DNA from: Dama dama | Lineage: Eukaryota > Chordata > Mammalia > Artiodactyla > Cervidae | Assembly: GCF_033118175.1 (NCBI RefSeq) | Contig: NC_083688.1 | Location: forward strand, 4,554,501 to 4,618,500 | Direction: 5' to 3' | Length of the DNA: 64,000 nucleotides | Shown: positions 45,555 through 56,470 of the stretch, piece by piece | How the letters are laid out: every line of letters starts with the position of its first letter | How positions within the stretch are numbered: the stretch's first letter is position 1 | Notes under the pieces: generated by a model | Databases searched by the model: none | What the model was told of the DNA's origin: nothing | What the model saw: only the letters and a program-made list of their open reading frames with translations | Position numbers and translations under genes: made by a program

Positions 45555-45703
45555 AATGTAGCATCTATGAGACGTATTACACTTATCTCTCTAATCATCT
45601 CTCCCTCACCATATTGCAGGACCCTAATATCTCTGGCACCTAACACAATGCTGGGCATATCTTCTGAGTACGCCAAAAAAATCTGCTGGCTGAATGGACA
45701 ACA
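45555..45703 (+). mobile_element. L2 LINE 3' end
   Basis: ATATTGCAGGACCCTAATAT, TCTGGCACCTAACACAATGC and TGGGCATATCTTCTGAGTAC, ending in a GCTGAATGGACAA that resembles the L2 terminus. Confidence 0.6.
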
Positions 45704-45753
45704 TGGTGCTACGCTGTCCAGTACGGCCGCCACTAGCCACATGTAGCTGTTAG

Positions 45754-45963
45754 GTTAAGTGAAATCGCTCAGTCATGTTTGACTCTTTGCGATCCCACGG
45801 ACTGTAGTCTACCAGGCTTCTCCGTCCATGGGATTTTCCCAGGCAAGAGTACTGGAGTGGGTTGCCATTTCCTTCTCCAGGGGATCTTCCTGACCCAGGG
45901 GTCAAACCCAGGTCTCCTGCACTGCAGGCAGACGCTTTACCCTCTGAGCCACCAGGGAAGCCC
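45754..45963 (-). mobile_element. Bov-tA SINE, full length (head-to-head pair)
   Basis: Complete minus-strand copy from the tail GTGAAATCGCTCAGTCATGT to the head GAGCCACCAGGGAAGCCC at the right. Its head faces the head of the plus-strand copy at 45990. Confidence 0.94.
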
Positions 45964-45989
45964 TTTAATGGCTGCCATACCTGACAATG

Positions 45990-46152
45990 TGGGCTTCCCA
46001 GGTGGCGCAGTGGTCAAGAAACCAACTGCCAATGCAGAAGATGCAAGAGATCCAAGTTTGAGCCCTGGGTTAAGAACAGGCCCTGGGGGAGGAAATGGCA
46101 ACCCACTCCAGTACTCTTCGCTGGAAAATTCCATGGACAGAGGAGCACACAC
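45990..46152 (+). mobile_element. Bov-tA SINE, 3'-shortened (head-to-head pair)
   Basis: GGGCTTCCCAGGTGGCGCAG, AGCCCTGGGTTAAGAACAGG, CACTCCAGTACTCTTCGCTG and CATGGACAGAGGAGCACACA. About 26 bases separate it from the opposite-strand copy. Confidence 0.92.
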
Positions 46153-46215
46153 GCATACTGGACAGTGTAGACGCAGAATCTTTTCAACATTACAGAAAGT
46201 TCTATTAGACATTGC

Positions 46216-47331
46216 CTGGAATGTCTCTTGATTCTGGAGGCACCTGAATAATCTACTAATTCACACTTTTTCCTAACAGGATTATTCTGAAAGAGAAAAG
46301 GTACCAAGAAAAAATGTTTAAAATGTGCATCAAATTCCAATCATAAGCAATACAATCAAAGGAAAAGAGTTCTGCAAGACTGCCTCCAATATCAACTGGT
46401 TCAAACTTCTCTGATAATGCTTTATTGCTAAAGTTTATTTGATTTTCAACTAATCCCCTCCCCCCACAAATCTCCCTATTTTGCCTAAAAGAAAGACCTT
46501 AGTAACAAAAAAGGGCTGCTGCCCATGCTCCAGGAAGGAGGGGAAAAAAAACGATACATGTGACTATTTCTACCCTAATCAGGTTAATAAAATAAAAAGG
46601 CCAAAAAGGATTCTGGAACTAATTCAGTACAGTTAATTAGTTTTACAGAGGAAGACACTGAGTGCAGAGGATTGAAACAGACCATAGAGGAGAGCAGACG
46701 CCAGAGGCCGACCAGGCAGGGAGGGCAGAGGAAAGGCAGCGCACACAGAAAGCCAGAACACTTATTTTTTTTTACAGAATTATGGTATATTATCTAAAAT
46801 ATCAAAAGAGTCTACTTAAAAGGGAATCATTAAGTATTATACTAGTAAAAAGGTCAAGAAAATCTAAGGTAGACATCAAAGCTGTCTTGTGTAAGAGACC
46901 CTAAGTTTCTCCATACAAACCCTAATATATTATTTAAGTGCTTTCATTGGCAGCTTACTTCTTTCCATAATATAATCACATATATTATTCTCACAGTCAG
47001 AATCTATTTATTCCTACTAGTCAGAATAGATTTCAATTAAGCCACAAATAAAGGCAGCTAAAACTGTAAGCAGAATATTTACCAGTTATTTTCAATGGAC
47101 ATGTGATTCCAATGACAAGGTTAGAACATAAACACTGACAGTGAAACTAAGGGGAGAGAAGTAATTTACTTCTCAAAAATGAAGTCACTTCTGTCACTCT
47201 GAAAATGCTACCTGAATGAAAACTGAAGTAACAGTGTTTCTATTTCTTAAGTGATTTCCATTTTCATGAACTACAAATAAAGATACAGAAGGAAGAAAGG
47301 CATTTGAAGTTCTTACTACTTTATCATCAGT
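46216..47331. other. Unassigned
   Basis: 46628-46760 has a faint minus-strand MIR resemblance (TTTTACAGAGGAAGACACTG) and is locally GC-rich. The rest is AT-rich with no feature. Confidence 0.4.
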
Positions 47332-47950
47332 TAGTACAGTTGCTCACTTGTGTCCAACTCTTTGCGAGCCCGTGGACTGCAACATGCCAGGCTTCCCTGT
47401 CCATCACCAACTCCCAGAGCTTACTCAAACTCATGCCCATGGAGTTCGTGATGCCATCTAACCATCTCATCCTCTGTTGTCCCCTTCTCCTCCTGCCTTC
47501 AATCTTTCCCAGCATCAGGGTCTTTTCCAATGAGTCAGCTCTTCACATCAGGTGGCCAAAGGACTGGAGTTTCAGCTTCAGCATCAATCCTTCCAATGAA
47601 TATTCAGGACTGATTTCCTTTAGGACGGACTGGTTGGATCTTCTTGCAGTCCAAGGGACTCTCAAGAGTCTTCTCCCAACACCACAATTCAAAAGCATCA
47701 ATTCTTTGGTGCTCAGCTTTCTTTATGGTCCGACTCTCACATCTATTACATGATTACTGGAAAAACCAAAGATTTGACTAGACAGACCTTTGTTGGCAAA
47801 GTAAAGTCTCTGCTTTTTAATATGCTGTCTAGGTTGGTCATAGCTTTTCTTTCAAGGAGCAAGCATCTTTTAATTTCATGGCTGCAGTCACCATCTGCAG
47901 TGATTTTCGAGCCCAAACAGGGATTTTGGAGCCCCCAAAAATAAAGTCTA
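47332..47950 (-). mobile_element. BovB LINE 3' end, 5'-truncated
   Basis: The 3' end is at the left (AGTTGCTCACTTGTGTCCAA). The copy runs to TTTCATGGCTGCAGTCACCA and CATCTGCAGTGATTTTCGAG and breaks near 47930 upstream of the RT catalytic box. It contains no catalytic residues. Confidence 0.94.
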
Positions 47951-48978
47951 TCACTATAAGCAAAAGCAAATTCAATACAATACATTTTAAGATATTATTA
48001 AAAGAGAAAGACTGAAAGTATATTGTTCTGATATAACACTTATGTAGCCTGAAGTGTCCTCAGCCTCATACTCCTAGGTACACACTGAATTTTGTTTTTC
48101 AAAGAGCAAGAATCTCCTCTTTGCAGGGATTTTATACATCTAATACATCTAATTTCTTATTCCTAAAGTTACAAGAAAGCTTTGATTATGCTCCATTATG
48201 AAAACAGAAAATACCAAATTACAGCTGAATATTCTTTCAATGAAACATGACAGATGATATGAGATCTTTTAGGTTAACACAAAAAGGGAAAAGAAATTTA
48301 GAGTCACCATCATAAGAAATTTTTTCCTATATGTTCTGTTCTGTTTACTTCTAATTCATTTCAATATTCATATCTACTCAAACATGATAGAAAATTACAC
48401 TTTTAAAATATTAACTTTATAAAAACTGAAAAATACCAGAGTAAAACAGCAATTTTATAATAAGGAAATTGGGGGTTGAGGGAAAAAATAGCTGAAAATT
48501 TCCAATGAAGATTCATCCTACATCTATTTCCACTGTTCTTTTAGTTCATTACTGAGGATTTCAACATTCTTTGACATACATAACAAAGATTTTACTGGTG
48601 AATTACTGAGTACCTTAAAGTTGAATATAATACACTATTAAAATATAATTGTGTTATTTGGGTTATGACTCAATTACACTCTTTAAAGTTCTTTTATATG
48701 TGGGTGTGTGGCACTGGCATAAGAAGCATTCAGACCAAACTACACACCAAACTACATCTTGAGAAACCTACTTGTTACTATCTTCCTTTTCAACCGCTAG
48801 CTATTATCTAACAGATTTCTTTTGCGTTTTAATGAACTCCTGTTTAACTGTCTCATGTGAGTAACTGTGTGCTCAAAAAAGTTAGAGCTAATTTAGAAAG
48901 AGACTGTCTTAACAGGTATAGCTGTTACCCCCTCCTCCTTAAATCTCCATGGTGTATATATAATGGAGTAATAACTCA
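47951..48978. other. No recognised feature
   Basis: AT-rich unique sequence. A short direct repeat ACCAAACTACA occurs at about 48735-48756. Confidence 0.45.
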
Positions 48979-49222
48979 GACTTCCCTGGTGGCTCAGACG
49001 GTAAAGCGTCCGCCTTGCAATGTGGGAGACAGGGTTCAATCGCTGGGTTGAGAAGATCCCCTGGAGAAGGAAATGGCAACCCACTCTAGTACACTTGCCT
49101 GGAAAATCCCATGGATGGAGGGGCCTGGTAAACTACAGTCCACGGGATCTCAAAGAGTGTGACACAACTGAGCGACTTCACTTTCACTTTTCTTTTTTTT
49201 TTTTTTTTTTCACTTTTCTTTA
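48979..49222 (+). mobile_element. Bov-tA SINE with an extended tail
   Basis: GACTTCCCTGGTGGCTCAGA, TTGAGAAGATCCCCTGGAGA and CAACTGAGCGACTTCACTTT. The tail contains an 18-base T run between two CACTTTTCTTT motifs. Confidence 0.92.
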
Positions 49223-49816
49223 ATAACTCAGCAGATAGGAAGTACTGAAAGAACTGAAATATAAAAAATAAATTGTGATTGACTGGACCCTCCACTATGA
49301 GCCCATCACTCTGCTGCATAGAGCTTCATAAAAACCCCCTTTGCCAGAGGCCGCTAGATGCCCCCCAATTTTTGTTTCTCCTCTCTTTCCTCAGTAAAAG
49401 TAAAAGTGGCATATGAGTCTTCTGGCAAGGGCCCTTTAAGAGAAGAAGGATCTCTTTGTTCTCTCCTTCCTGCTAACTGGAATGCAAGCTTACAGGCTGG
49501 AGCTGGAGCAGCCTTCTAGGACCACAAGATTCACCTGACCAACAAGGGGCATGCTGTGATAGAAGTTTTGATTCCTGACACCTCTGAGTGCCACAACAGC
49601 TCAGGATCAGGCAACATGCTATCAGTGGAACAATGCAGATTAAAATCAAGGAGTCTCTTCATTATACACTAAAGAGTGTGTCAACACATTCACTTCTGAG
49701 CATACATCACTGTTCAAAAATCTTAGGCAGGTTTATGGTAATCCTAATAATCCTCAATAACAGAGGCAGGACTATGCCTTGCACACAATAAACTTTGCTG
49801 GATTAACAAAAGTTCA
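49223..49816. other. Unassigned; possible LTR-like trace
   Basis: 49465-49530 (TTCCTGCTAACTGGAATGCA, GCTGGAGCTGGAGCAGCC) faintly recalls an old LTR element. Not strong enough to name. Confidence 0.3.
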
Positions 49817-49945
49817 CTTCTGGGAGTTCCCTGGTGGCCTAGTGGTTAGCATTCGGGGCTTTCATTGCCATGCCCAGGTTCACTCCCTGGTTGGGGAACT
49901 GAGATCTTGGCAAGCCACATGGCACTTCATAACAGAAAGAAAACA
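49817..49945 (+). mobile_element. CHR-type tRNA-Glu SINE
   Basis: GGGAGTTCCCTGGTGGCCTA, TGCCCAGGTTCACTCCCTGG and TTGGGGAACTGAGATCTTGG, then an A/G-rich tail. Confidence 0.88.
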
Positions 49946-50019
49946 GATAAAGACTGTCAGTGCCCAATAGTTTTTCAATGTGATTAATTGCAGATACCAG
50001 TAATAAAATATTTTAAGTT

Positions 50020-50268
50020 TTTCATGTTGCTGTATAGCAAAAACCATCACAATATTGAAAAGTAATAATCCTCCAATTAATTAACTTAAAAAGGGGTGAA
50101 GCAGGATTTTTTAGCAGGGATATGTGAGAACTTTTGGGGTGATGTAAAAATTTTATCTTTATTGACTATACTGTTGTATTTTTCAAAACATCAAATTATG
50201 CCCTCAAATTCAATGTATTTTATTGTATGAAAACTGTAACTTAATAAAGTTTATTTACTAAAGGCACC
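50020..50268 (+). mobile_element. L1 3' ends, two adjacent pieces
   Basis: 50020-50095 is the end of an artiodactyl L1 (GTTGCTGTATAGCAAAAACC, TAATAATCCTCCAATTAA). 50115-50268 is an older L1M 3' UTR (GAACTTTTGGGGTGATGTAA, CTTAATAAAGTTTATTTAC). Confidence 0.65.
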
Positions 50269-51949
50269 TGTAAATATATAAATATATATATATTTTTTTT
50301 TTTTACGTCTAAAATGATGTCAGGTGCAACATGCCTGGTTTGCCCTTTAACATTTTACCAGGTCCCAGAATCAACCTATTTTAAAAGGTAAGAATATCTT
50401 CCTCTAGTTATTGGCCAAATCCTATTTCAGTATGAATCTAGATATGAAACAAAGGACATGTCTATGGAGAAGTAAAGGAATCGTTCATTTCTTGATCATT
50501 AAAAATCAACAATCTTAACAAAGAATAGATTTCCAATCCAACAAGCATCACGCTAGTATTTAAAGCTCTCAGAAAAAGGTACAATCCAAGTAATTAAACT
50601 AATTTATTGTCATTTACATAATATGTAAGACCTGATTAATAGGTCTAAATAAATAAAACAGGTCTAAATCCCTGTTTTATGTATTTAACATAGATAAATA
50701 GATAACAGAAAATTCCATTTCTATTTAAGAATAAAATTCCTTTCTGTATATGTAGATCTAAGCTTATTTCTTAACTACCAAAATAAAAAAAAATAAACAT
50801 TATTTTTACTTAAGGTGCCACAGAACACATTTCCTATTTTATATACACATTCCTGAGCTGTCTAAACATCTTACAGTAAGTGTGAGGTTTCAAGAAAATA
50901 TTTGTTTTTAAATGCTATGATTTAATAACAAACCTTAAAGACAATGAAATATGCAGACTCACAGATTAATTTCCTAAAAATATTTTCAAGGTTTATTAAC
51001 AACCCACAACAATAAATGTCAGGAATAAAGATGACACATTTTCAAGAAAATTACCATTTTTTAAAAATCCACCAGGATTTGCTAACTATCATCTCAGATA
51101 AAGAAGACTGTTTTCGCCTTCAAGGAGCTCACAGTCATTCACAGAAGATGCGAGAAATGTATGATTCATACTCCGCAGACTGCCCTAGTACTTCCAAGAT
51201 CCTTTCATTCTCCCTATTAATATATCTGTCTATCAGACATCTGCTAGGAACTAAGATAATCAGTACAGATGAGACACAGAAGAAGTCACACTTCATCAAT
51301 AACCTCACACTTCAACAAGTAAGAATCTGACTTATCTAAACTTACATACTCTATTTCAATTCTATTCAATTCAGGAGTGAATTCAGGTATTCACTTAGTA
51401 CCACCTAAAATATACTCAAGCTTTTTTTTAAACAATAGCTGCTTCTACATATATTTTTTTAAAGGCTACCTTCTTTTGGAATAAAATTTAAACTGTTAAG
51501 TTTGCTCAAAACAGAAAACACAAACAAATTATTTGGCAAACAAGAAAGGGAAGAAGAACATTAAATGAGCCATACAATTCAGTATATTAAATGTATTATT
51601 TCCTTGGCCAAACAGAAAATGATGGTTTTAACAAAAAAGTCCTGGTTCCCTTTTATAATTAATGGCATTCTATTTATTTCCCCCACTTTGTTTAAAAAAA
51701 AAAAAAAAGAATTTAAAGTGGTCAATTAGAACACATTTAATAAAGCAAAATAATACAAAGTAAAACATAAAAAAGAAAACAGAGAAACAATAAAGATCTA
51801 AATGGAATGAAGAACCAAACTGTTTAAAACTCACAATAGCTAATATTTAATGTTCGTAATTTTTGGTCTACTTCATACTTTGACAAACTTCTCCTTTCAC
51901 ACCTCTTGGTCTACTTTTTAATTTATCCTCAAAATAGCAATTCAAGTAC
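50269..51949. other. Mostly unassigned AT-rich DNA
   Basis: Contains a TA/T-rich tract at 50274-50305 and an A run at about 51692-51707. 51110-51150 (CTTCAAGGAGCTCACAGTCA) resembles a minus-strand L2 end. A 104-codon plus frame at 51016-51330 has no known domain. Confidence 0.4.
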
Positions 51950-52190
51950 AAAAAGTATTTGTATAAGAACATTTAGTGCAGCAAGCTTCATAATAGAAGA
52001 AAATGAAAATAACTCAAATAGATTATAGGGACTTAATAAGTTAAGGAACACCCACACTAAGGAATTCCAGTCATTTCCAAAAAATAAGATCAATATTATT
52101 ATTAACACAAAAATTTGCCCAGATTATTAAGGAATAAAGGACTGCAAAACAACAAATATAATGTGATTCATTTTTAGTTTTTAAAATAAA
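51950..52190 (+). mobile_element. Old L1 (L1M) ORF2 end
   Basis: TAGTGCAGCAAGCTTCATAA, AAATGAAAATAACTCAAATA and TAAGGAACACCCACACTAAG fit a strongly decayed L1 ORF2 end. Confidence 0.5.
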
Positions 52191-52214
52191 AAATGTTAAA
52201 ATAGGCTAGATTAA

Positions 52215-52405
52215 TAGTAGCATGATTTCTTGAGTACCAACTACATGCCAATCAGTATACCTGGTATTCTGAAGAGATCTCATTTACGTCACAAAACAGC
52301 TCCTGAGGTATCATCAGTCCCTATTACTCAAGGCAACTGACACTCAAAACACATGAGATGTTTTGATGTGTCAAAGATCTGCCAAACAGAACTGCCAAAG
52401 ATCAC
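52215..52405 (-). mobile_element. MIR SINE
   Basis: TTGAGTACCAACTACATGCC, AGAGATCTCATTTACGTCAC and CAGCTCCTGAGGTATCATCA; a reverse MIR core. Confidence 0.65.
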
Positions 52406-53802
52406 GATTATAAATCATAGAACCACAAGCTACCTAGGTCTGTTCAACTCCAAAGTTTTGCTTTTTCTTTTAAATGTCCCTCACCAATATCTCTTAAAGT
52501 ATCTATCCAGTATATTATACCTCATATTTTATCAAATTTAATTCACTTGAAACAAAATTATAAATATACACTGTGATGTCACTTGAGGAAACCAAATATT
52601 CAAGTCTGAATAGTAAGGTCTTACTGAAACCATTCAATTATCTAGTACTCATACTAATTTTGTTTACATACAGGCATACATAAAAACCTAGCCACTTGCA
52701 CAAAATTCTGAAAAGCTAAAAACTACAGTAAATGAAAGGTAAATGTAAAGTTTTAACAGTTATACAAATCAGAAAAGTGATTTTATCATTAAATGTTAAA
52801 ATGGTTTATTAGATGAGGACTTGACTATGAGAAAAAGTCACAGGAGTTTTTCATTTCAACAAGAAAGTCTAGAAAGTACTACTGCAAATGCAATAATGAA
52901 AATGTAAAAATACACCTGAATTCTCCAAAAACCTAGCAAATTCCCTACAGAGATAGATACTTTTAGAAATTTTAGGAATCTCCACTTCCATAGTTATCTA
53001 TTTGTGAGAATGAGTCCAAAATCATAACTAAAATATATCTGAAAAATACTGTGCATGAGAAACGTCACCAAGCAGACTATGCAAATATATAAAATTTATA
53101 TTATATAAAACGCTGACTGACTACAAACTTGTTAACATGAACAAACGGATTTATTCTGCTAATTCCCCTTTTATTAGTGGAATTTTTACTAGTAATATGC
53201 TTCTATTAATTAGCAATTTTTAATAGCAATATTAGTCCATTTTTATTAGTAATATGTTCCTTTAAATTATTATTCCAAGAGAAAATAAATGCACAAATAA
53301 AGGAAAATGTCCTTGGCGTCAGATCCCACTCACACTACTTAAAGACAACATTTGAGGACTATTACTCAACTGCAGGGAATCCATCTGCCAACTATACAAT
53401 TCTACCTCATCTTTCATTTATAAATATAAATGGAAACTAACACTCATCAGAAATTAAGAAAGTAAAGAACCAAGAGGAATGAACAGAACCAATCCTGAAG
53501 GGAGAGAGATGGTGCAGGCAAGAGAAAACAAGTACCTATGAGAGGATTCAAGGTAACATCCCAATCATAAAATAAGACACAACTCCCACACACAGAAAAA
53601 GGAGCAAAATAAAAAAAAAAATTCTTAGATATTAAAGAAGCAATTGCCAAAAAAAAAAAAGAAGCAATTGCCAAATGTTTATTATTTACATACTCGCCAG
53701 TTCAGCAATTCAATTTACAGGATTCCATCCAAGTTAAATGCTCACACATATGTACAAGGATAGCCACTACAGATTTTGATACACACACACCAAAAAACCC
53801 TG
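52406..53802. other. Unassigned AT-rich DNA
   Basis: No gene or family recognised, except the short A-run/direct-repeat structure at 53634-53674 listed separately. Confidence 0.45.
53634..53674. repeat. Direct repeat flanking an A run
   Basis: AAAGAAGCAATTGCCAAA occurs at 53634-53651. After an A12 stretch (53649-53660) GAAGCAATTGCCAAA recurs at 53661-53674. The layout equals a target-site duplication around a bare poly(A). Confidence 0.75.
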
Positions 53803-54028
53803 GGCTTCACAAGTGGCACTAGTGGTAAAGAATCAGCCTGCCAATGCAGAGACGCAAGAGACACAGGTTCAATCCCTGTGTCAGGAAGATAACCTGGAGT
53901 AGGAAATCGCAATTCATTCCAGTATTCTTGCCAGAATAATCTCATGGGCAGAGGAGCCTGGTAGGCTGCAGTCCATGGGGTCACAAAGAGTCAAACATGA
54001 CTAAGCAACTAAGCAGGCACACAACCAT
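53803..54028 (+). mobile_element. Bov-tA SINE (tail-to-tail pair)
   Basis: TGGGCTTCACAAGTGGCACT, GTCAGGAAGATAACCTGGAG, ATTCCAGTATTCTTGCCAGA and a GCAGGCACACAA tail. The copy is well diverged. Confidence 0.9.
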
Positions 54029-54123
54029 CTGTAAGTATCAACATGGGAAAGATTTATACAAAACATAAAAAAGCAATTATGAAGCATGTGCTGTATAATC
54101 ACACTTATAATCCTGTTTAACAA

Positions 54124-54336
54124 TATGTGCTCAATCACTCAGTCATGTCAAGACTTTTTCTTACCCCACGCACTGTAGCCCGCCAGGCTCCTAGGTCCAT
54201 GGAATTCTCCAGGTAAGAATACTGGAGTGGGTTGCCTTTTCCTACTCCAAGGGAATCTTCCCAACCCAGGGATCGAACCCGCATCTCTTGCATTGGTAGG
54301 CAAATTCTTTACCACTGTGCCACCTGAGAAATCCTG
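54124..54336 (-). mobile_element. Bov-tA SINE (tail-to-tail pair)
   Basis: Plus-strand view: TGTGCTCAATCACTCAGTCA, CACTGTAGCCCGCCAGGCTC, ATCGAACCCGCATCTCTTGC and a head GTGCCACCTGAGAAATCC at the right. Full length and opposite to the copy at 53803, about 95 bases away. Confidence 0.92.
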
Positions 54337-54379
54337 TTAAACATACAACTACCAATAATATAAAAATAATAATACCTAT

Positions 54380-54690
54380 TTGTGACTACATAACTCGAGG
54401 GGCTAAGTACCATGTTAAGCACCTTATATGCACAACTATTTAATCCTCACAACAATCTTAGGCACATGAGGATGTGCGTGCTGCGTCGCTTCAGCTGTGT
54501 CCAACTCTACTACCCCATGGACTGTAGCTCACCAGGTTCCTCTATCCATGGGATTCTCCAGGCAAGAATACTGGAGTGGGTTGCCATTTCCTTCTCCATA
54601 CATGAGGACATCAGGGCACAAAAAGGTTAAACTGCTTTCCCAAGGTACACGGACACTAAATCATGGGAGCTGGGACTATCACCTACAGGA
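54380..54690 (-). mobile_element. MIR SINE, split by a Bov-tA
   Basis: The left part (CTAAGTACCATGTTAAGCAC, TTAATCCTCACAACAATCTT) and the right part from 54600 (GGGCACAAAAAGGTTAAACT, GCTTTCCCAAGGTACACGGA) are collinear in reverse MIR. ACATGAGGA is duplicated at 54464-54472 and 54600-54608. Confidence 0.85.
54473..54599 (-). mobile_element. Bov-tA SINE, 5'-truncated, inside MIR
   Basis: Begins TGTGCGTGCTGCGTCGCTTC and ends GTTGCCATTTCCTTCTCCAT, about 127 bases. The 9-base flanking duplication ACATGAGGA marks the insertion site exactly. Confidence 0.94.
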
Positions 54691-55024
54691 CTCCAGGTCT
54701 CACTCCCTCTCCCTGACCCTCCTCCCTTTTCCACTCCTCTTTCTCTCAATCTGTAAATGCATACAAAAAGATCAGTAAGGAGAGACATGCTGAATTCAAC
54801 TGTGATAGCCTCTAACAATGGAAATGGAAGGTTTTTCACATTTTTAAATATATAATACAGATGCTTAAGTCAATATAATTTGTATTCTTTATACAACAGA
54901 CATGTATTATCTAAGTTTTGAAACTAAGATCTCAATCAAGACATGAAACTAGGCTATAAACAGGCAATTTTCAAAGTAATAAATAAAAGTTAATAAGCAT
55001 GGAAGAAAACAACTAAATCTTTAA
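54691..55024. other. No recognised feature
   Basis: Pyrimidine-rich at first (CCTCCCTTTTCCACTCCTCT), then AT-rich. Confidence 0.45.
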
Positions 55025-55378
55025 AATAGTCTAGAATGCAAATTAAAACTGTATATAATTTTTACCTATCAAATTTACAAAAATTAAAAGATTAGAATAT
55101 CTGATACTGGTAAAAATACAGCAATATGCATCCTAATGTTCACACCTGCTGATCCAGTAAGTTTTACTTTATCAAAAAAATACCTAAAATACTGAAAAAC
55201 ATTACACACAAAGATGTTAGTCTCAGCATTTCTTTTAATGACAAAATTGTTAACCAAATAATCCAGTGATAAGGAATGTGTTTTAAGTATATGTGGTACA
55301 GCCATATACAGAAATTTTATAAAACCATTAAGAAGTCCTTTCAAAATCTTTATTGAGATAGGAATATATCAATATATT
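55025..55378 (+). mobile_element. Old L1 (L1M) ORF2 end
   Basis: Landmarks TTACCTATCAAATTTACAAA, CCTGCTGATCCAGTAAGTTT, TTTAATGACAAAATTGTTAA, GTATATGTGGTACAGCCATA. Decayed and non-coding. Confidence 0.65.
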
Positions 55379-56199
55379 AAAATAGTATACCATTTCATAC
55401 TGTGAAATAAATGTTCACAGTATGATTTGAATCTATGCAAATGAGTATATGCACATGAACATATATATGCCAACACATGTATAAATATATAAATATATTT
55501 TTAAAATTCCTCCAAGGAAATATATGTAAAAATGCTAACAACTTTCATCCATGGGCGGTAATGTTACAAGTAATTTCTCTTTTTCCTGTGATTTTTACAA
55601 TGATTATATATGGCTTTTCTGCAGGAGTTTTTTTTGTTTTTTTTTTAAAGCCTTTTTTCTACATCATATTAAAAGAAAAATGAACAAAGTTTTGTTACTC
55701 ATCCAGACATATGGGCTACAGCGTATCTTCCTGGTTGCTAAGCAGCCTAACCTAGAGTTCCTACCCCTTGCCCATCCCAGTCACAGGCAGAAAGGACAGG
55801 ACCTCAGGCACACGCGCCCCATCCAGACGGCAGTGAAAACCCCTCTCGGAAGCAGCGTGAACAGCACACACCGCAACTTCACGTGTTCAAACCACTGCCC
55901 ATCTCTCACCCAGCATCTGAGGTTTACTTCTGACGGGATACAGTGCTCCTCACACAAGCTGCACATCACATGGGGACAGACCATTTTAATCCCCTACTCT
56001 ATGACACCCACTATGTGTCTGAGGGAAGAGCTAAGCTACTCGTTTAGTAAATTTATTCCCCGAGCCAGAAATCACCATCATTCTGTACACTTCTCTGTCA
56101 TCAACTGAAACAGACAGGTAAGCCTTGCTGCTTTTTAAAAATGGCCAGTCCTGCTCAGCAAAACGACAGCATATGCTAAGATTTCTCACTCCTGCAGAG
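55379..56199. other. Unassigned; includes a long chance-like frame
   Basis: A 185-codon plus frame (55551-56108) ends just before an AAACAGACAG/GTAAGC splice-donor-like sequence at 56108-56122, and the region 55800-55970 keeps CpGs. The same place also reads as an acceptor-like CTTACCTGTCTGTTTCAG on the minus strand. I see no domain and no partner exon. Confidence 0.3.
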
Positions 56200-56470
56200 A
56201 ATGGGTGGTTCCCCTGCTAAGGCGACAAATCCCAATGCACAGGGGCATTCCCTCTCCACAGCAGCATCTGCAATGTGCCATCTCCTCCACGAGTAAAGTC
56301 CAACTCTCCTGGCGACACGCTCTAAGAGTCCCGCCCTGGAGCAGGCTTCTCCAGCGTCACTCCGCAGCCCAGCCGGTACCCTGCCCGCGCACGCTGCAGC
56401 AGCAGCCATTTTTGGCTCAGCCCTGCTGCAGCCCCAGATGAAAGCCAGGACAGCGAGGACAAGATGGCTA
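56200..56470. other. Small CpG-rich islet
   Basis: Ten CpGs occur within 56281-56400 in an otherwise AT-rich, CpG-poor setting. Frames on both strands are open but unrecognised: plus to a stop after DSEDKMAKDSKKETP near 56492, and minus starting MAAAAACAG. It could be a decayed promoter, a first exon or a retrocopy end. Confidence 0.45.

Larger units (their letters stand above)
45707..46215. mobile_element. Old hAT-like MER element, split by two Bov-tA copies
   Basis: The left end CTGTCCAGTACGGCCGCCAC with TAGCCACATGTAGCTGTTA is at 45715-45753. The right end AGAAAGTTCTATTAGACATT lies at about 46194-46213. The interior between 45754 and 46152 consists of two SINEs. It may be the same family as 42640-43875. 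Confidence 0.5.

Noticed and set aside
55551..56108. 185-codon plus frame followed by a GTAAGC donor-like site
   Set aside because: The stop codon precedes the donor, the N-terminal half is T-rich low-complexity sequence and no homologue is recognised.
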